Assembly (NCBI GenBank): GCA_913060475.1
Contig: CAJXSD010000002.1
Coordinates: forward strand, 1 to 64,000
From: an uncultured Paracoccaceae bacterium
GTDB taxonomy: Bacteria > Pseudomonadota > Alphaproteobacteria > Rhodobacterales > Rhodobacteraceae
Length of the DNA stretch: 64,000 bases
Reading direction: 5' to 3'
The position numbers were made by a program, and so were the translations under genes. Shown one piece after another: positions 11,122 to 20,763 of this stretch. Every line of letters begins with the position of its first letter. Within the stretch, counting starts at the first letter, position 1. A model generated the notes under the pieces. That model saw only the letters and a list, made by a program, of their open reading frames with translations, did no database searches and had not been told where the DNA came from.

Positions 11122-11784
11122 ATGTTGGAATTTACGAACGTCAGCAAATCGTTCTGGACAGGAACACGCCGCAAGATCATCCTTGATCGGGCATCGTTTC
11201 GCGTGGATTTAGGGACATCCGTCGGAATTTTGGCCCCCAACGGCACGGGGAAAACCACACTGATCAAAATGATGGCCGGCCTTGAAAAACCGGACGAAGG
11301 CGAAATTCATCGCGGCGCGCGCATTTCATTTCCCTTGGGGTTCATGGGGGGCGTGATTGTCAAACACACAGCCCGCGAAAATTGCCGCTTCATCGCCCGC
11401 ATGTATGGCATGGATCCCGACTACGTCGAGGCCTATTGCCGATGGCTGTGCGGGCTTGAGGAATATTTTGATCAACCCCTGTCGATTTATTCCGCCGGCA
11501 TGAAATCGCGGTTCACATTTTCCCTGCTGTTGGCCCTGGATTTTGATATCTATCTGATCGACGAAGGCATGCCGCGCACCATGGACGCCGAATTTAACCG
11601 CAAGGCGGGGGAAATCCTGGCGGAACGGCTGAGCACGACAACCATTGTGATTGTATCGCATCAGGCCGACACATTGGAAAAATATGCCAGCCGCGCCGCG
11701 GTCCTAAGCCAAGGCAAGTTGATCATGTTTGACACGCTAGAAGAAGCAAAAGAATTGTATGACTATGAAAACAACAGCGCGTAG
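11122..11784 (+). CDS. kpsT: Capsule polysaccharide ABC exporter ATPase, KpsT-like
   Basis: Protein of 220 residues, the short form typical of KpsT. Walker A is APNGTGKTT (38-46), the signature region is IYSAGMKSRFTFSL (122-135) and Walker B is IYLIDEG (143-149). It powers export of a lipid-linked polysaccharide through the KpsM-type permease encoded at 5600-6454. The next gene begins inside its last codons (26-bp overlap), indicating translational coupling with the KpsE-like adaptor. I see no strong Shine-Dalgarno sequence before the ATG. The Walker A has Ala in place of the first Gly, which is common in this subfamily. Confidence 0.88.
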   Translation: MLEFTNVSKSFWTGTRRKIILDRASFRVDLGTSVGILAPNGTGKTTLIKMMAGLEKPDEGEIHRGARISFPLGFMGGVIVKHTARENCRFIARMYGMDPDYVEAYCRWLCGLEEYFDQPLSIYSAGMKSRFTFSLLLALDFDIYLIDEGMPRTMDAEFNRKAGEILAERLSTTTIVIVSHQADTLEKYASRAAVLSQGKLIMFDTLEEAKELYDYENNSA

Positions 11785-13255
11785 ATTCCGGCTAAGGCCC
11801 CAACTGTCCAAAGGGGATCAGGCCCAACGCCCAGAGGCCGGCGACCCAAACGGCGGGTATTCCCCGCGGCAACTGCGGATTGCGCGCCGTGTGGCCGAAC
11901 GCCATGGCATCGAATTCGAAACCGATTTGCAAGCCATTGACAGCCTAAAGGCCAAGGGGATTGACCCCTTTGATCGCGGGGCCCTGTCGAAACTGGACAA
12001 ACCCGGCACCGTCCCTGCCACCACCACGTCCAACACCTTGCCCACACGGGCCGCCACTGCCAAGGTGCCCGCAGAGCAAGCCAAAACACCACCCCCCGCG
12101 GTATCGGCCGAAATGCGGGCCGCCGAAATCTTTGAGCTGCAGAAAAATCTGGTCAAACGGCGGCGGCGGAACACAATATTTTTGGCGCTGCGGTTGTTGG
12201 CGTTCGTCGTTTTACCCACGGCATTGTGTGGATATTACTATGCCAATATCGCAACGCCGATGTATGAAACCAAATCGGCGTTTCAGATCATCAAGGCAGA
12301 CGGCGCACAACAGGCGGGCATGGGCGGTTTGTTGTCCGGCACCCAGTTCGCCACAACGCCCGATGCCATCGCGGTGCAGACCTATCTGTTGTCCAAGGAT
12401 GCAATGGTCCGGCTGGACCAGGATGTGGGTTTTTTGGACCATTTCAGCGCGCCCGAGGTTGATTTCGTGCAACGTCTAGAACCGGATGCATCGATCGAAA
12501 CCATGCACAAACTGTACGAACGCGTGGTCAAAATCGGTTTTGACCCGACCGAAGGCGTGGTCAACATGGATGTGATTGCCGCCGATCCTGCAAAATCCGT
12601 TGATTTCACGACCGCCCTGATCAAATACGCCGAAGAACGCGTCGACAGTCTGTCCCAGCGCAAACGCGAAAATCAGGTATCCGACGCACGCCGCCAATAC
12701 GACGAGGCACTGCAAAACAGGCGCGAGGCGCAGGAAAAACTGGCCCAGCTGCAACAAACCACATTGGTCGACCCCGAGGCCTATATCGCATCTCTGCGGT
12801 CCCAGATCACCATGTTGGAACAACAGCTGATCGACAAACAATTGGATTTGCAAGCCTTGTTGGACAATCCCCGCCCCAATGCGTCGCGTGTGGCAGGGGT
12901 GCGGGCCGATGTCGATCGGTTAAAAACGGCGATTGCGACCACAGAAAACAAAATGAAATTGCCGCTGGCCAACGGTCAAACCTTGGCCGAGTTGATGGCA
13001 CAGCTGAACATTGCACGGGCGGATGTGATGACGCGTGATTTGCTGTTGCAGGCCGCGTTGGAACGGATGCAAGTTGCAGAAACAGATGCATCGACCCAAT
13101 CGCGGTATTTGTCCTTGGCCAACAACCCCGTCACGGCACAGGATCCCAGTTATCCGCGTGTGTTTGAAAACACTCTGCTGGCGTTTTTGATTTTTTCGGG
13201 CGTCTATCTGATGCTGTCCATCACCGCATCGGTTCTGCGCGAACAAATGAGTTAA
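11759..13255 (+). CDS. kpsE: Capsule export inner-membrane/periplasmic adaptor, KpsE/Wzz-like
   Basis: Protein of 498 residues with the polysaccharide co-polymerase/KpsE layout. A long polar N-terminal region (about 1-135; Pro- and Ala-rich, low complexity around 80-110) is followed by a first membrane segment (about 143-163). Then comes a periplasmic part with a long coiled coil rich in Gln, Glu and Arg (about 290-445) and a final membrane segment near 472-490. Such proteins connect the KpsMT exporter to the outer-membrane channel. The extended N-terminus is longer than in Escherichia coli KpsE and its role is unknown. The gene overlaps kpsT. No outer-membrane KpsD-type gene is in the window. 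Confidence 0.8.
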   Translation: MTMKTTARRFRLRPQLSKGDQAQRPEAGDPNGGYSPRQLRIARRVAERHGIEFETDLQAIDSLKAKGIDPFDRGALSKLDKPGTVPATTTSNTLPTRAATAKVPAEQAKTPPPAVSAEMRAAEIFELQKNLVKRRRRNTIFLALRLLAFVVLPTALCGYYYANIATPMYETKSAFQIIKADGAQQAGMGGLLSGTQFATTPDAIAVQTYLLSKDAMVRLDQDVGFLDHFSAPEVDFVQRLEPDASIETMHKLYERVVKIGFDPTEGVVNMDVIAADPAKSVDFTTALIKYAEERVDSLSQRKRENQVSDARRQYDEALQNRREAQEKLAQLQQTTLVDPEAYIASLRSQITMLEQQLIDKQLDLQALLDNPRPNASRVAGVRADVDRLKTAIATTENKMKLPLANGQTLAELMAQLNIARADVMTRDLLLQAALERMQVAETDASTQSRYLSLANNPVTAQDPSYPRVFENTLLAFLIFSGVYLMLSITASVLREQMS

Positions 13256-13263
13256 TGGTAAAA

Positions 13264-13282
13264 CGGGGGCACAAAGCCCCCG
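13264..13282. terminator. GC-rich hairpin between convergent kpsE and histidine kinase genes
   Basis: CGGGGGC (13264-13270) pairs with GCCCCCG (13276-13282) across a 5-base loop. There is no T-run on either side, so it is a weak candidate for a bidirectional terminator. Confidence 0.4.
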
Positions 13283-13303
13283 CGTACCCCCCCAACATGG
13301 GCC

Positions 13304-15490
13304 CTAGGCAGATTGGTCTAGGGGATGTGGGGCGAATTCGGAAATGGTGTCGGTGATCAACCCCTTCTTTAACGGTTTGGTCAGGTACCGATCCAATCCC
13401 GCGGCCAAAATATCCGCATCATCGCCATTCATGGCATGCGCCGTTAACGCCACAATCGGGACATGACGACCTGTTGTCGCTTCGATCTTGCGGATTTCGC
13501 GTGTTGCCTGTTTGCCGTCCATTTTGGGCATAGAAATATCCATGAATATCAAATCAGGGTGATAGGACTGATACAATTCAACCGCCTCTAACCCATTGTT
13601 GGCAAACTGTAATTCAATTTCCAAATCCTTGACCATTTTGGAAAAAACCAATTGGTTTGTTTTGTTATCCTCGGCCGTTAGGATCCGCATTTTGCCCCGA
13701 TCTTGGATCGGTGGGTCCAGGGACTGATCCGCGGACCCGTCGTGAACGGTGTCAGGCACCGCCTGTTCAGGCTGGAGACAGGTCGCAACAGTATCCAAGC
13801 CCGCCAGCACCTGCACCAACCCGCGCCGCGTTGCAGGTTTGGGAACCAGGGCGCTGACATGATGGCCCGCTGGATCGCTGCGAATGTCAACCAACGTGGC
13901 CGAGATCATCACAACAGGCATATCTGGGTCCACGCCCTGGGCCTGCTCCACGAATTCGAACGGGTCGGCATCCGTAAAATTCGACCCGCATAAAAACAGA
14001 TCATACCCCCCATCGCAGGCCGTACAAAACGCGTGATAGGATGAAACATACGTGACCTTGGCCCCCAAAATTTGCATCTGCCGGATCAAAATCTGGGCGG
14101 CGGCGTCATTGCCTTCGGCGACGATCACACGGGCAAAGCGCCCTTGGATATTGGGCATATCTTCGTGTTCTGTTTCATCAACAGGCAGCACAAATGACAG
14201 ACCAAAGGACGTGCCCACATCAACCTGCGATGTGGCCCAAATGGTGCCGCCCATCAATTCGATCAAACGCTTGGAAATGGCCAGTCCCAGACCTGTGCCT
14301 TCGAATTGGCGGTTTTGTTCGTCATCCACCTGATTAAATTCGCCAAAGATATGGTCGATTTTGTCATCGGGGATGCCGATGCCCGTATCTTCGATTGTTA
14401 GGGTCAAGGCAGCCGTGCCATCATCCTGTTCCACCCCGACCACACGCACCAGAACATGGCCTTGCAGGGTAAATTTCAACGCATTGCCGATCAGGTTGGT
14501 CAAAATTTGACGGATCCTGCCCTGATCCCCGATGAAACGGCTGGGCAAGAACATGTCGTAATCCAAAATTAATTCGATGCCCTTTTCCCGTGCCTTGCCC
14601 TGCAACATGATCAGAATTTCATGGATGGACCGTTCCAGATCAAATCCATCGGAATGCAGCACGATTTTATCGGCCTCAATCTTGGAAAAATCCAGGACAT
14701 CATTGATGATCACCAACAACGCTTCGCCGGAACTTTTGATCGTATCGACAAACAGGCGTTGTTCATCGTTCAGGTCGGTTTCGGTCAGCAAATCGGCCAT
14801 GCCCACAACCCCATTCATGGGGGTTCTGATTTCATGGCTCATATTCGCCAAGAATGCAGATTTGGCGCGATTGGCGGCCTCGGCGTGAATTTGCGCAGCT
14901 TGCAGCTGTTTTTCGTAATTCACGCTGTCGGTGATATCCAACGCCAGACTGACGACATCGCCCCCATGGCCCCGACGGTCAATCAGGCGAATGTATTTTT
15001 CGTTCCATAACTGGATGACCACGGGGCGCGGGTTTGGTTTTTCCCACCGGTCCAACATCATCGCGCGCCAGTCGGCGGGTGTTTTATCGCCGGTGTTTAC
15101 GATGCCCTCTTGGGTCATTAGCTGCAAAATACGGGCATAACTGACGCCGGATGTGATTTCCTCTAATCCGTCAAAGGCCGACAGATAGGCACGATTGGCC
15201 ATCAACAATCCGTTGTTGATGTCAAACACGGCAAAGCCATCGCGGATCGTTTCGATGGAATGCCACAATCGCCGTTCGACAACCTCGATATGTTGGTGCG
15301 CGACGGTTAAATCCGATTTCACACGTTGATTTTCGGCGCGCGTTTCGACGATTTCCGCGCTTAACGCTTTGGCGTGGCGGCCCAATTTACGATTGGCCGC
15401 CGATAATTCGGCCTGTTTTAATTCCAGCAACCGCTCTGCTGCCAATCTGGCGCGGCGTTCTTCGGCCAGACGGTGGGCCAGCTGCGTCAT
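13304..15490 (-). CDS. Hybrid sensor histidine kinase with PAS and receiver domains
   Basis: Protein of 728 residues. In order: an N-terminal coiled coil (about 1-75), a PAS-like domain (about 78-190), a HisKA domain with the phospho-acceptor His in NMSHEIRTPMNG (about 216-227), an HATPase domain (about 325-440), a degenerate receiver-like stretch (about 455-575) and a C-terminal receiver (about 605-725) with the acceptor Asp in DLIFMDISMP and a late Lys in YLTKPLK. No transmembrane segment is evident, so it should sense a cytoplasmic signal. I chose the ATG at 15490, preceded by GGAG, over an in-frame TTG at 15520. Just upstream is a 28-bp perfect palindrome. No cognate regulator gene is adjacent. 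The signal is unknown. Confidence 0.85.
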   Translation of the reverse strand: MTQLAHRLAEERRARLAAERLLELKQAELSAANRKLGRHAKALSAEIVETRAENQRVKSDLTVAHQHIEVVERRLWHSIETIRDGFAVFDINNGLLMANRAYLSAFDGLEEITSGVSYARILQLMTQEGIVNTGDKTPADWRAMMLDRWEKPNPRPVVIQLWNEKYIRLIDRRGHGGDVVSLALDITDSVNYEKQLQAAQIHAEAANRAKSAFLANMSHEIRTPMNGVVGMADLLTETDLNDEQRLFVDTIKSSGEALLVIINDVLDFSKIEADKIVLHSDGFDLERSIHEILIMLQGKAREKGIELILDYDMFLPSRFIGDQGRIRQILTNLIGNALKFTLQGHVLVRVVGVEQDDGTAALTLTIEDTGIGIPDDKIDHIFGEFNQVDDEQNRQFEGTGLGLAISKRLIELMGGTIWATSQVDVGTSFGLSFVLPVDETEHEDMPNIQGRFARVIVAEGNDAAAQILIRQMQILGAKVTYVSSYHAFCTACDGGYDLFLCGSNFTDADPFEFVEQAQGVDPDMPVVMISATLVDIRSDPAGHHVSALVPKPATRRGLVQVLAGLDTVATCLQPEQAVPDTVHDGSADQSLDPPIQDRGKMRILTAEDNKTNQLVFSKMVKDLEIELQFANNGLEAVELYQSYHPDLIFMDISMPKMDGKQATREIRKIEATTGRHVPIVALTAHAMNGDDADILAAGLDRYLTKPLKKGLITDTISEFAPHPLDQSA

Positions 15491-15500
15491 ACCTATGCTC

Positions 15501-15528
15501 CGTTCAGGTTGGATATCCAACCTGAACG
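15501..15528. repeat. 28-bp perfect palindrome before the histidine kinase
   Basis: The arm CGTTCAGGTTGGAT (15501-15514) is followed directly by its exact reverse complement (15515-15528), with no spacer. It lies 11-38 bases upstream of the kinase ATG, and the kinase Shine-Dalgarno GGAG abuts it. It could be an operator or an mRNA hairpin affecting ribosome access. Confidence 0.85.
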
Positions 15529-15568
15529 CTAGGGCTTTTTCGCTTAGACTTCGTTAACGGGGGCGCAA

Positions 15569-16744
15569 TTACAGCGTTTCAATCGCGATTGCGATGCCTT
15601 GGCCGCCCCCGATGCACATGGTGATCAACCCTTTGCCACCACCAATGCGTTCCAATTCATAAAGCGTTTTGATCGTGATGATCGCACCGGTTGCCCCAAC
15701 AGGGTGGCCCAGCGCAATCGCACCGCCATTTGGGTTGACGCGGGCAGGATCCAAACCCAGCCCTTTGTTCACGGCCAGGGCCTGAGCGGCGAATGCCTCA
15801 TTGCTTTCGATGACATCGAAATCCGTGATGGACAGGCCCGTTTTTGCCAACAGGTTTTCCACCGCAGGAACGGGGCCAATCCCCATGACCTCGGGGCGGA
15901 CACCGGCATGGGCATAGCCCAGAACGCGTGCGCGGGGTTTCAACCCCGCCTTGGCCGCCGCGTCCGCGCGCGCCATCACAATCGCAGCCGCGCCATCATT
16001 GATGCCCGATGCGTTGCCGGCGGTGACGCTGCCATCCTTTTGGAACACGGGGCGCAGCCCGCCCAGCGCGTCCAATGTCGTCGCCTTGGGGTGTTCGTCC
16101 GTGTCAAAGGGCACCATGTCGCGTTTCTGTTTCACCATCACGGGTGTGATTTGACTGGCAAAGCGGCCATCCGCAATCGCCGCCGCCGCGCGTGTTTGGC
16201 TGGTCATGGCAAATTCATCCTGGGCCGCGCGGGAAATATCATGTTCGGCCGCCACATTTTCCGCCGTGACCCCCATGTGACCCGTTCCAAAGGGGCAATT
16301 CAATGCACCCAGCATCATATCCAGCGTGCGAATGTCGCCCATTTTGGCACCCCAACGCTGATCCTGAATGATATAGGGCGACCGTGACATACATTCGGCC
16401 CCACCGGCCAAACCGAAATCAGCATCCCCCAGCATCAGCGACTGCACCACCGACACAATCGCCTGCGCACCTGATCCGCACAGGCGGTTGACGTTCATGG
16501 CAGGGGTCGTATCGGGAATGCCCGCCTGCATGGCCGCCACGCGCGACAAATACATATCGCGCGGTTCGGTGTTGATCACATGGCCAAACACCACATGTCC
16601 GATCTGTGCGCCCTCGACCCCGGAACGTTCCAATGCGGCCTTTGCGGCAACGGTGCCCAATTCGATCGGCGTGATGCCCGCCAATGATCCGCCAAAGGTG
16701 CCGATGGCGGTGCGCGCGCCGTCTAGTATTACGATATCTGTCAT
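15569..16744 (-). CDS. Acetyl-CoA acyltransferase (thiolase, BktB-like)
   Basis: Protein of 391 residues, standard thiolase length. The nucleophilic Cys is in NRLCGSGAQA (C89). The C-terminal catalytic pair is His347 in ALGHPVGATG and Cys377 in MCIGGGQG. The family condenses or cleaves 3-ketoacyl-CoA with CoA, in polyhydroxyalkanoate synthesis or fatty-acid/amino-acid breakdown. The sequence looks most like the roseobacter beta-ketothiolase group (BktB/PhaA), but a fatty-acid or aromatic-catabolic role cannot be excluded. It is a single gene with the kinase gene downstream on the same strand 78 bp away. No phaB or phaC gene is adjacent. Confidence 0.85.
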   Translation of the reverse strand: MTDIVILDGARTAIGTFGGSLAGITPIELGTVAAKAALERSGVEGAQIGHVVFGHVINTEPRDMYLSRVAAMQAGIPDTTPAMNVNRLCGSGAQAIVSVVQSLMLGDADFGLAGGAECMSRSPYIIQDQRWGAKMGDIRTLDMMLGALNCPFGTGHMGVTAENVAAEHDISRAAQDEFAMTSQTRAAAAIADGRFASQITPVMVKQKRDMVPFDTDEHPKATTLDALGGLRPVFQKDGSVTAGNASGINDGAAAIVMARADAAAKAGLKPRARVLGYAHAGVRPEVMGIGPVPAVENLLAKTGLSITDFDVIESNEAFAAQALAVNKGLGLDPARVNPNGGAIALGHPVGATGAIITIKTLYELERIGGGKGLITMCIGGGQGIAIAIETL

Positions 16745-16873
16745 GGTCTGCCCTCGTTGTGACTTTGGCGCGATTATGACGTTCTAATTTGATTTGTCAC
16801 CCTGAACGTACCGTCAAAATGCCCCCTGCGACGATGGGTTGCCATTTGGGGGGTATCGGATAAATCTAGAGCC

Positions 16874-17731
16874 ATGGAAAAATCACTGCTATCATTCGGT
16901 CATGGATATTCTGCGCGCGCTGTGGCCGCGCGGCTGGTCCCATTGGGGTGGCGGGTGTATGGGACAACACGATCCCCGGACACCGCCGATAAAATGCGCG
17001 CAGATGGGGTGATCCCCGTGATATGGGGGGATCCACAGATATCCACGCTGCTGGGGCAGGTATCGCATGTCTTGACCTCGGTTGCCCCACAGGCTGATGG
17101 TGATCCGGTGTTGGGGGCCTATGGCGACGCCATTGCCCGAAATGCGGCACGCTATCGCTGGGTGGGATATTTATCGACAACAGGGGTCTATGGCGATCAT
17201 GGGGGCGAATGGGTGGATGAAACCACGCCGCTGACGCCCAGCACCCAACGCGGCCACGCCCGCGTTCAGGCCGAGGCCGCATGGCAGGCCATTCCAGACC
17301 TGCCCCTGCATATATTCCGCTTGGCGGGCATCTATGGGCCAGGGCGCGGCCCCTTTGCCAAGGTGCGGGCCGGCACCGCGCAACGGATCATCAAACAGGG
17401 CCAGGTGTTCAGCCGCATTCATGTGGATGACATCGCCAAAGCGGTTGCCGCGTCGATGATGTCACCAAGGCCGGGCAATATATATAACCTATGCGATGAT
17501 GATCCCGCCCCGCCACAGGATGTGATCGGCTATGCGGCACAGATTCTGGGCCTGCCCCAACCGCCCGAGGTCGATTTTGAAACAGCCGATTTATCCCCCA
17601 TGGCGCGCAGTTTTTATTCCGAAAGCAAACGGGTATCGAACGCCAAGGTCAAACGCGATCTGGGGATCACATTGATCCACCCCACCTATAAATCGGGGCT
17701 GGACGCGATGTTAGCCAGCGACCAAACCTAG
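16874..17731 (+). CDS. NAD(P)-binding SDR / epimerase-like protein (YeeZ type)
   Basis: Protein of 285 residues with a Rossmann start [15 protein letters not shown] (7-21), a variant of GxGxxG typical of the YeeZ/atypical SDR group. Later come [16 protein letters not shown] (about 98-113) and [14 protein letters not shown] (about 142-155), which fit the catalytic Ser/Thr-Tyr region and the substrate loop of epimerase-like proteins. The reaction is unknown. Its last 21 bp overlap convergently with the end of dxs. It appears monocistronic. Confidence 0.7.
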   Translation: MEKSLLSFGHGYSARAVAARLVPLGWRVYGTTRSPDTADKMRADGVIPVIWGDPQISTLLGQVSHVLTSVAPQADGDPVLGAYGDAIARNAARYRWVGYLSTTGVYGDHGGEWVDETTPLTPSTQRGHARVQAEAAWQAIPDLPLHIFRLAGIYGPGRGPFAKVRAGTAQRIIKQGQVFSRIHVDDIAKAVAASMMSPRPGNIYNLCDDDPAPPQDVIGYAAQILGLPQPPEVDFETADLSPMARSFYSESKRVSNAKVKRDLGITLIHPTYKSGLDAMLASDQT

Positions 17732-19618
17732 CACCTGCGCCACAATCGCGTCGGCGTCCAGACCCGCCTGGGCGTACATATCGTCTGGGCTGGCGTGATC
17801 GATATAGGTGTCGGGCAACTGCATGGTGCGCACCCGCAGCCGTCCATGATCCAACGCGCCGTTATCAATCAACAACTGCAACACATGACTGCCAAAGCCG
17901 CCGACGGCGCCCTCTTCTATCGTGATTAGGGCATCGTGATTGGCGGCCAGATCCAAAATCATGTCACGATCCAATGGTTTTGCAAAACGGGCATCGGCAA
18001 TCGTTGGGGTGATGTCATGCGACAACAACAATTCCGCGGCCTGCTGGACCTGACCCAAGCGGGTGCCAAACGACAAAATCGCCACACGCGATCCTGTTTG
18101 AATGATGCGGCCTTTGCCAATGTCCAGAACTTGGGGCCGGTCGGGAATGTCCACGCCCTGTCCTTCGCCGCGTGGATACCGGAACGCGATGGGCCCATCG
18201 TCATAGGCGGCGGCGGTGGCCACCATGTGGGTCAACTCGGCCTCGTCCGCGGCGGCCATGACGACCATATTGGGCAGGTTCGCCAGATAGGCGATATCGA
18301 AACTGCCCGCATGTGTGGCCCCATCGGCCCCCACCAATCCCGCGCGATCAATCGCAAAACGGACAGGCAGGTTTTGCAGGGCAACATCATGAACCACCTG
18401 ATCATAGCCACGCTGTAAGAACGTCGAATAAATCGCACAAAACGGCCGCATCCCGCCCGCAGCCAATGCGGCCGCAAATGTGACACCGTGTTGTTCGGCA
18501 ATGCCCACGTCAAAACAGCGGCTGGGATAACGTTCGGCCATCAGGTTCAGACCCGTGCCATCCGGCATTGCCGCCGTGATCGCGCAGATGCGCGGATCAT
18601 CCGCCGCCGCCGCAACCAGGGCGCGGGCAAACACGGATGTATAGCTGGGCGCATTTGATGGGGATTTGTGCTGCTTTCCTGTCACCACATCGAATTTGGC
18701 GGTGGCGTGTCCTTTGTCGCGGGCCTGTTCGGCGGGGGCGTATCCTTTGCCCTTTTGCGTGACAGCATGGATCAGGATCGGGCCTGTTGCACGATCCTTG
18801 ACCGTGCGCAGCAATGGCAGCAACTGGCCCAGATCGTGGCCATCAATTGGCCCGACATAGGAAAACCCCAACGCTTCGAACAGGGTGCCGCCAACGGCCA
18901 TGCCTTTGATCATGTCTTTGGCACGTTTTGCACCCTCGCGGAATGGTTCGGGCAGGAATGATACTGCGCCTTTGGCCACCTCTTTCAAATCCTGGAACGG
19001 GGCGCCGGAATACAGCTGGCTGAGGTAATTGGACAGTGCGCCCACGGGTTCAGCGATGGACATGTCATTATCGTTCAGGATCACAATCAGACGTTTGTTC
19101 AAATGGCCCGCGTGGTTCATCGCCTCATACGCCATGCCGCCGGTCATGGCACCATCGCCAATAACGGCAACCGCGTCACCCAAGCCAGCGTCAATCTGGC
19201 CACCCAAATCCCGCGCCGTGGCAAAGCCCAAGGCGGCAGAAATCGACGTGCTGGAATGCGCGGCGCCAAAGGGGTCATAGGCGCTTTCGCTGCGCTTGGT
19301 AAATCCGCTTAGCCCGCCTTTCTGGCGCAGGGTCAACATGCGGTCGCGCCGGCCTGTCAGGATTTTATGTGGATAGGTTTGATGGCTGACGTCCCAGATA
19401 ATTTTGTCGCGTGGCGTATCAAACACCGCATGCAGGGCCACGGTCAGTTCCACCACACCCAGACCTGCGCCCAAATGCCCCCCCGTTTGGGACACGGCCG
19501 AAATGGTTTCCGACCGCAATTCCGCCGCCAATTGCCCCAATTGCGCATCAGACAGGTGTTTCAAATCGCGGGGCGATGAAATCTGATCCAACAGGGGAGT
19601 ATGGGGCATAACAGACAT
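17711..19618 (-). CDS. dxs: 1-deoxy-D-xylulose-5-phosphate synthase
   Basis: Protein of 635 residues, full length. Thiamine-diphosphate binding is shown by [20 protein letters not shown] (about 150-169) followed by NDNDMS. The transketolase-like middle and C-terminal domains are present (for example [15 protein letters not shown] and [14 protein letters not shown]). The enzyme joins pyruvate and glyceraldehyde 3-phosphate in the first step of the MEP isoprenoid pathway. It lies 30 bp downstream of ispA in a minus-strand operon (hdac-xseB-ispA-dxs) seen in many Rhodobacterales, supplying precursors for quinones and carotenoids. Confidence 0.96.
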   Translation of the reverse strand: MSVMPHTPLLDQISSPRDLKHLSDAQLGQLAAELRSETISAVSQTGGHLGAGLGVVELTVALHAVFDTPRDKIIWDVSHQTYPHKILTGRRDRMLTLRQKGGLSGFTKRSESAYDPFGAAHSSTSISAALGFATARDLGGQIDAGLGDAVAVIGDGAMTGGMAYEAMNHAGHLNKRLIVILNDNDMSIAEPVGALSNYLSQLYSGAPFQDLKEVAKGAVSFLPEPFREGAKRAKDMIKGMAVGGTLFEALGFSYVGPIDGHDLGQLLPLLRTVKDRATGPILIHAVTQKGKGYAPAEQARDKGHATAKFDVVTGKQHKSPSNAPSYTSVFARALVAAAADDPRICAITAAMPDGTGLNLMAERYPSRCFDVGIAEQHGVTFAAALAAGGMRPFCAIYSTFLQRGYDQVVHDVALQNLPVRFAIDRAGLVGADGATHAGSFDIAYLANLPNMVVMAAADEAELTHMVATAAAYDDGPIAFRYPRGEGQGVDIPDRPQVLDIGKGRIIQTGSRVAILSFGTRLGQVQQAAELLLSHDITPTIADARFAKPLDRDMILDLAANHDALITIEEGAVGGFGSHVLQLLIDNGALDHGRLRVRTMQLPDTYIDHASPDDMYAQAGLDADAIVAQVLGLVAG

Positions 19619-19648
19619 CTGCGATCCTTTGGCCGGTTAACTATCGCG

Positions 19649-20515
19649 TTATTTATCGCGTGCAATAATAAAACGCGCCACCTGCTGCAAGGTATCGGCC
19701 CGCATTCCATAGGGTGATATAGCGTCACAGGCCTGATCCACCAGCATATGGGCCCGTTTTTTCGCACCCTCTAACCCCAACAACGATACAAAGGTGGCTT
19801 TGCCGGCCTCGGCATCTTTGTTCAGGCGTTTGCCGGCCAATTCGGGATCGCCCGTCACATCCAATATATCGTCGGCGATCTGGAACGCCAAACCGATCGC
19901 ATCGGCATAATGCGCCAGCGCGGTTGTATCTTGGCCCGCCATAATGGCACCGGCCCGCGCGCTATAGGATATCAGCGCACCGGTTTTGCCCTGTTGCAGG
20001 TGGGTGATCTGATCCAAGGTCAGTGGCCTGTCCGCCGTTTCGGCCGCAATATCCAACGCCTGCCCCAAAACCATACCCTGCGCGCCCGAGGCCCGGGCCA
20101 ATTCCATTGCAAGCGTGGCCCGCACAGCAGCATCATCACTGGTCTGCGGCGCAAGCGTCAATTCAAATCCCAAGGTCTGCAAGGCATCGCCCGCCAACAC
20201 GGCCGTCGCATCATCCCATTTTTTATGGACCGTGGGGCGGCCACGGCGCATATCGTCATCATCCATGCAGGGCAGGTCATCATGAACCAAGGAATAGGCA
20301 TGGATCGCCTCAATCCCCGATGCGGGCCAGATAGATTGTGCGGCGGGAATGTCGAACAGGCCCGCGCTCTCCATCACCAAAAACGCGCGCAGACGTTTGC
20401 CGCCCTGCAACGCATATTCCATGGCATGGACCACATCGACGCGGTCCATCTGTGCCAGATAGGTGTTCAAATGCGATTGCACCTGTTCGGCGCAGGCCTG
20501 CAATTTATCCTGCAC
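19649..20515 (-). CDS. ispA: Polyprenyl (farnesyl/geranylgeranyl) diphosphate synthase
   Basis: Protein of 288 residues. The first Asp-rich motif is DDLPCMDDDDMRRG (about 87-100) and the second is DDILD (about 217-221). Another landmark is GGKRLRAFLVMES (about 38-50). It condenses IPP with DMAPP and longer allylic diphosphates to C15, possibly C20. The best start is a GTG at 20513-20515, six bases after the xseB stop, so translation is probably coupled to xseB. It sits directly before dxs. Confidence 0.93.
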   Translation of the reverse strand: MQDKLQACAEQVQSHLNTYLAQMDRVDVVHAMEYALQGGKRLRAFLVMESAGLFDIPAAQSIWPASGIEAIHAYSLVHDDLPCMDDDDMRRGRPTVHKKWDDATAVLAGDALQTLGFELTLAPQTSDDAAVRATLAMELARASGAQGMVLGQALDIAAETADRPLTLDQITHLQQGKTGALISYSARAGAIMAGQDTTALAHYADAIGLAFQIADDILDVTGDPELAGKRLNKDAEAGKATFVSLLGLEGAKKRAHMLVDQACDAISPYGMRADTLQQVARFIIARDK

Positions 20516-20520
20516 GGGGG

Positions 20521-20763
20521 TTACAGCCCGTCGACCGGGGTGGTGCCGGTGGGGGTGCCTTGACCATCCAATGTGATGGCGGCGACTTTTTCTTCGGCCT
20601 CTTTCAGTTTGGTTTCGCAGCGTTTTTTCAGCTGTGCCCCACGTTCATACAGGGTGATCGATGCCTCAAGCGCGACATCGCCATGTTCCAATTGCGATAC
20701 CACACGTTCCAATTCGGCCATCGCCTGTTCAAATGTCATTTCGTCAATAGGTGTGTCTGTCAT
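20521..20763 (-). CDS. xseB: Exodeoxyribonuclease VII small subunit
   Basis: Protein of 80 residues, typical XseB size. It has the conserved core MTFEQAMAELERVVSQLEHG followed by LEASITLYERGAQLKKRCE. With the large subunit XseA (not in the window) it degrades single-stranded DNA to short oligonucleotides. The ATG overlaps the stop of the upstream deacetylase-like gene by four bases (ATGA), and ispA follows closely. Confidence 0.95.
   Translation of the reverse strand: MTDTPIDEMTFEQAMAELERVVSQLEHGDVALEASITLYERGAQLKKRCETKLKEAEEKVAAITLDGQGTPTGTTPVDGL

Noticed and set aside
15599-16387. Long open frame antisense to the thiolase gene
   Set aside because: It is rich in His, Arg and Gly as expected from the complement of a GC-rich gene, has no motif, and the opposite strand encodes an intact thiolase.
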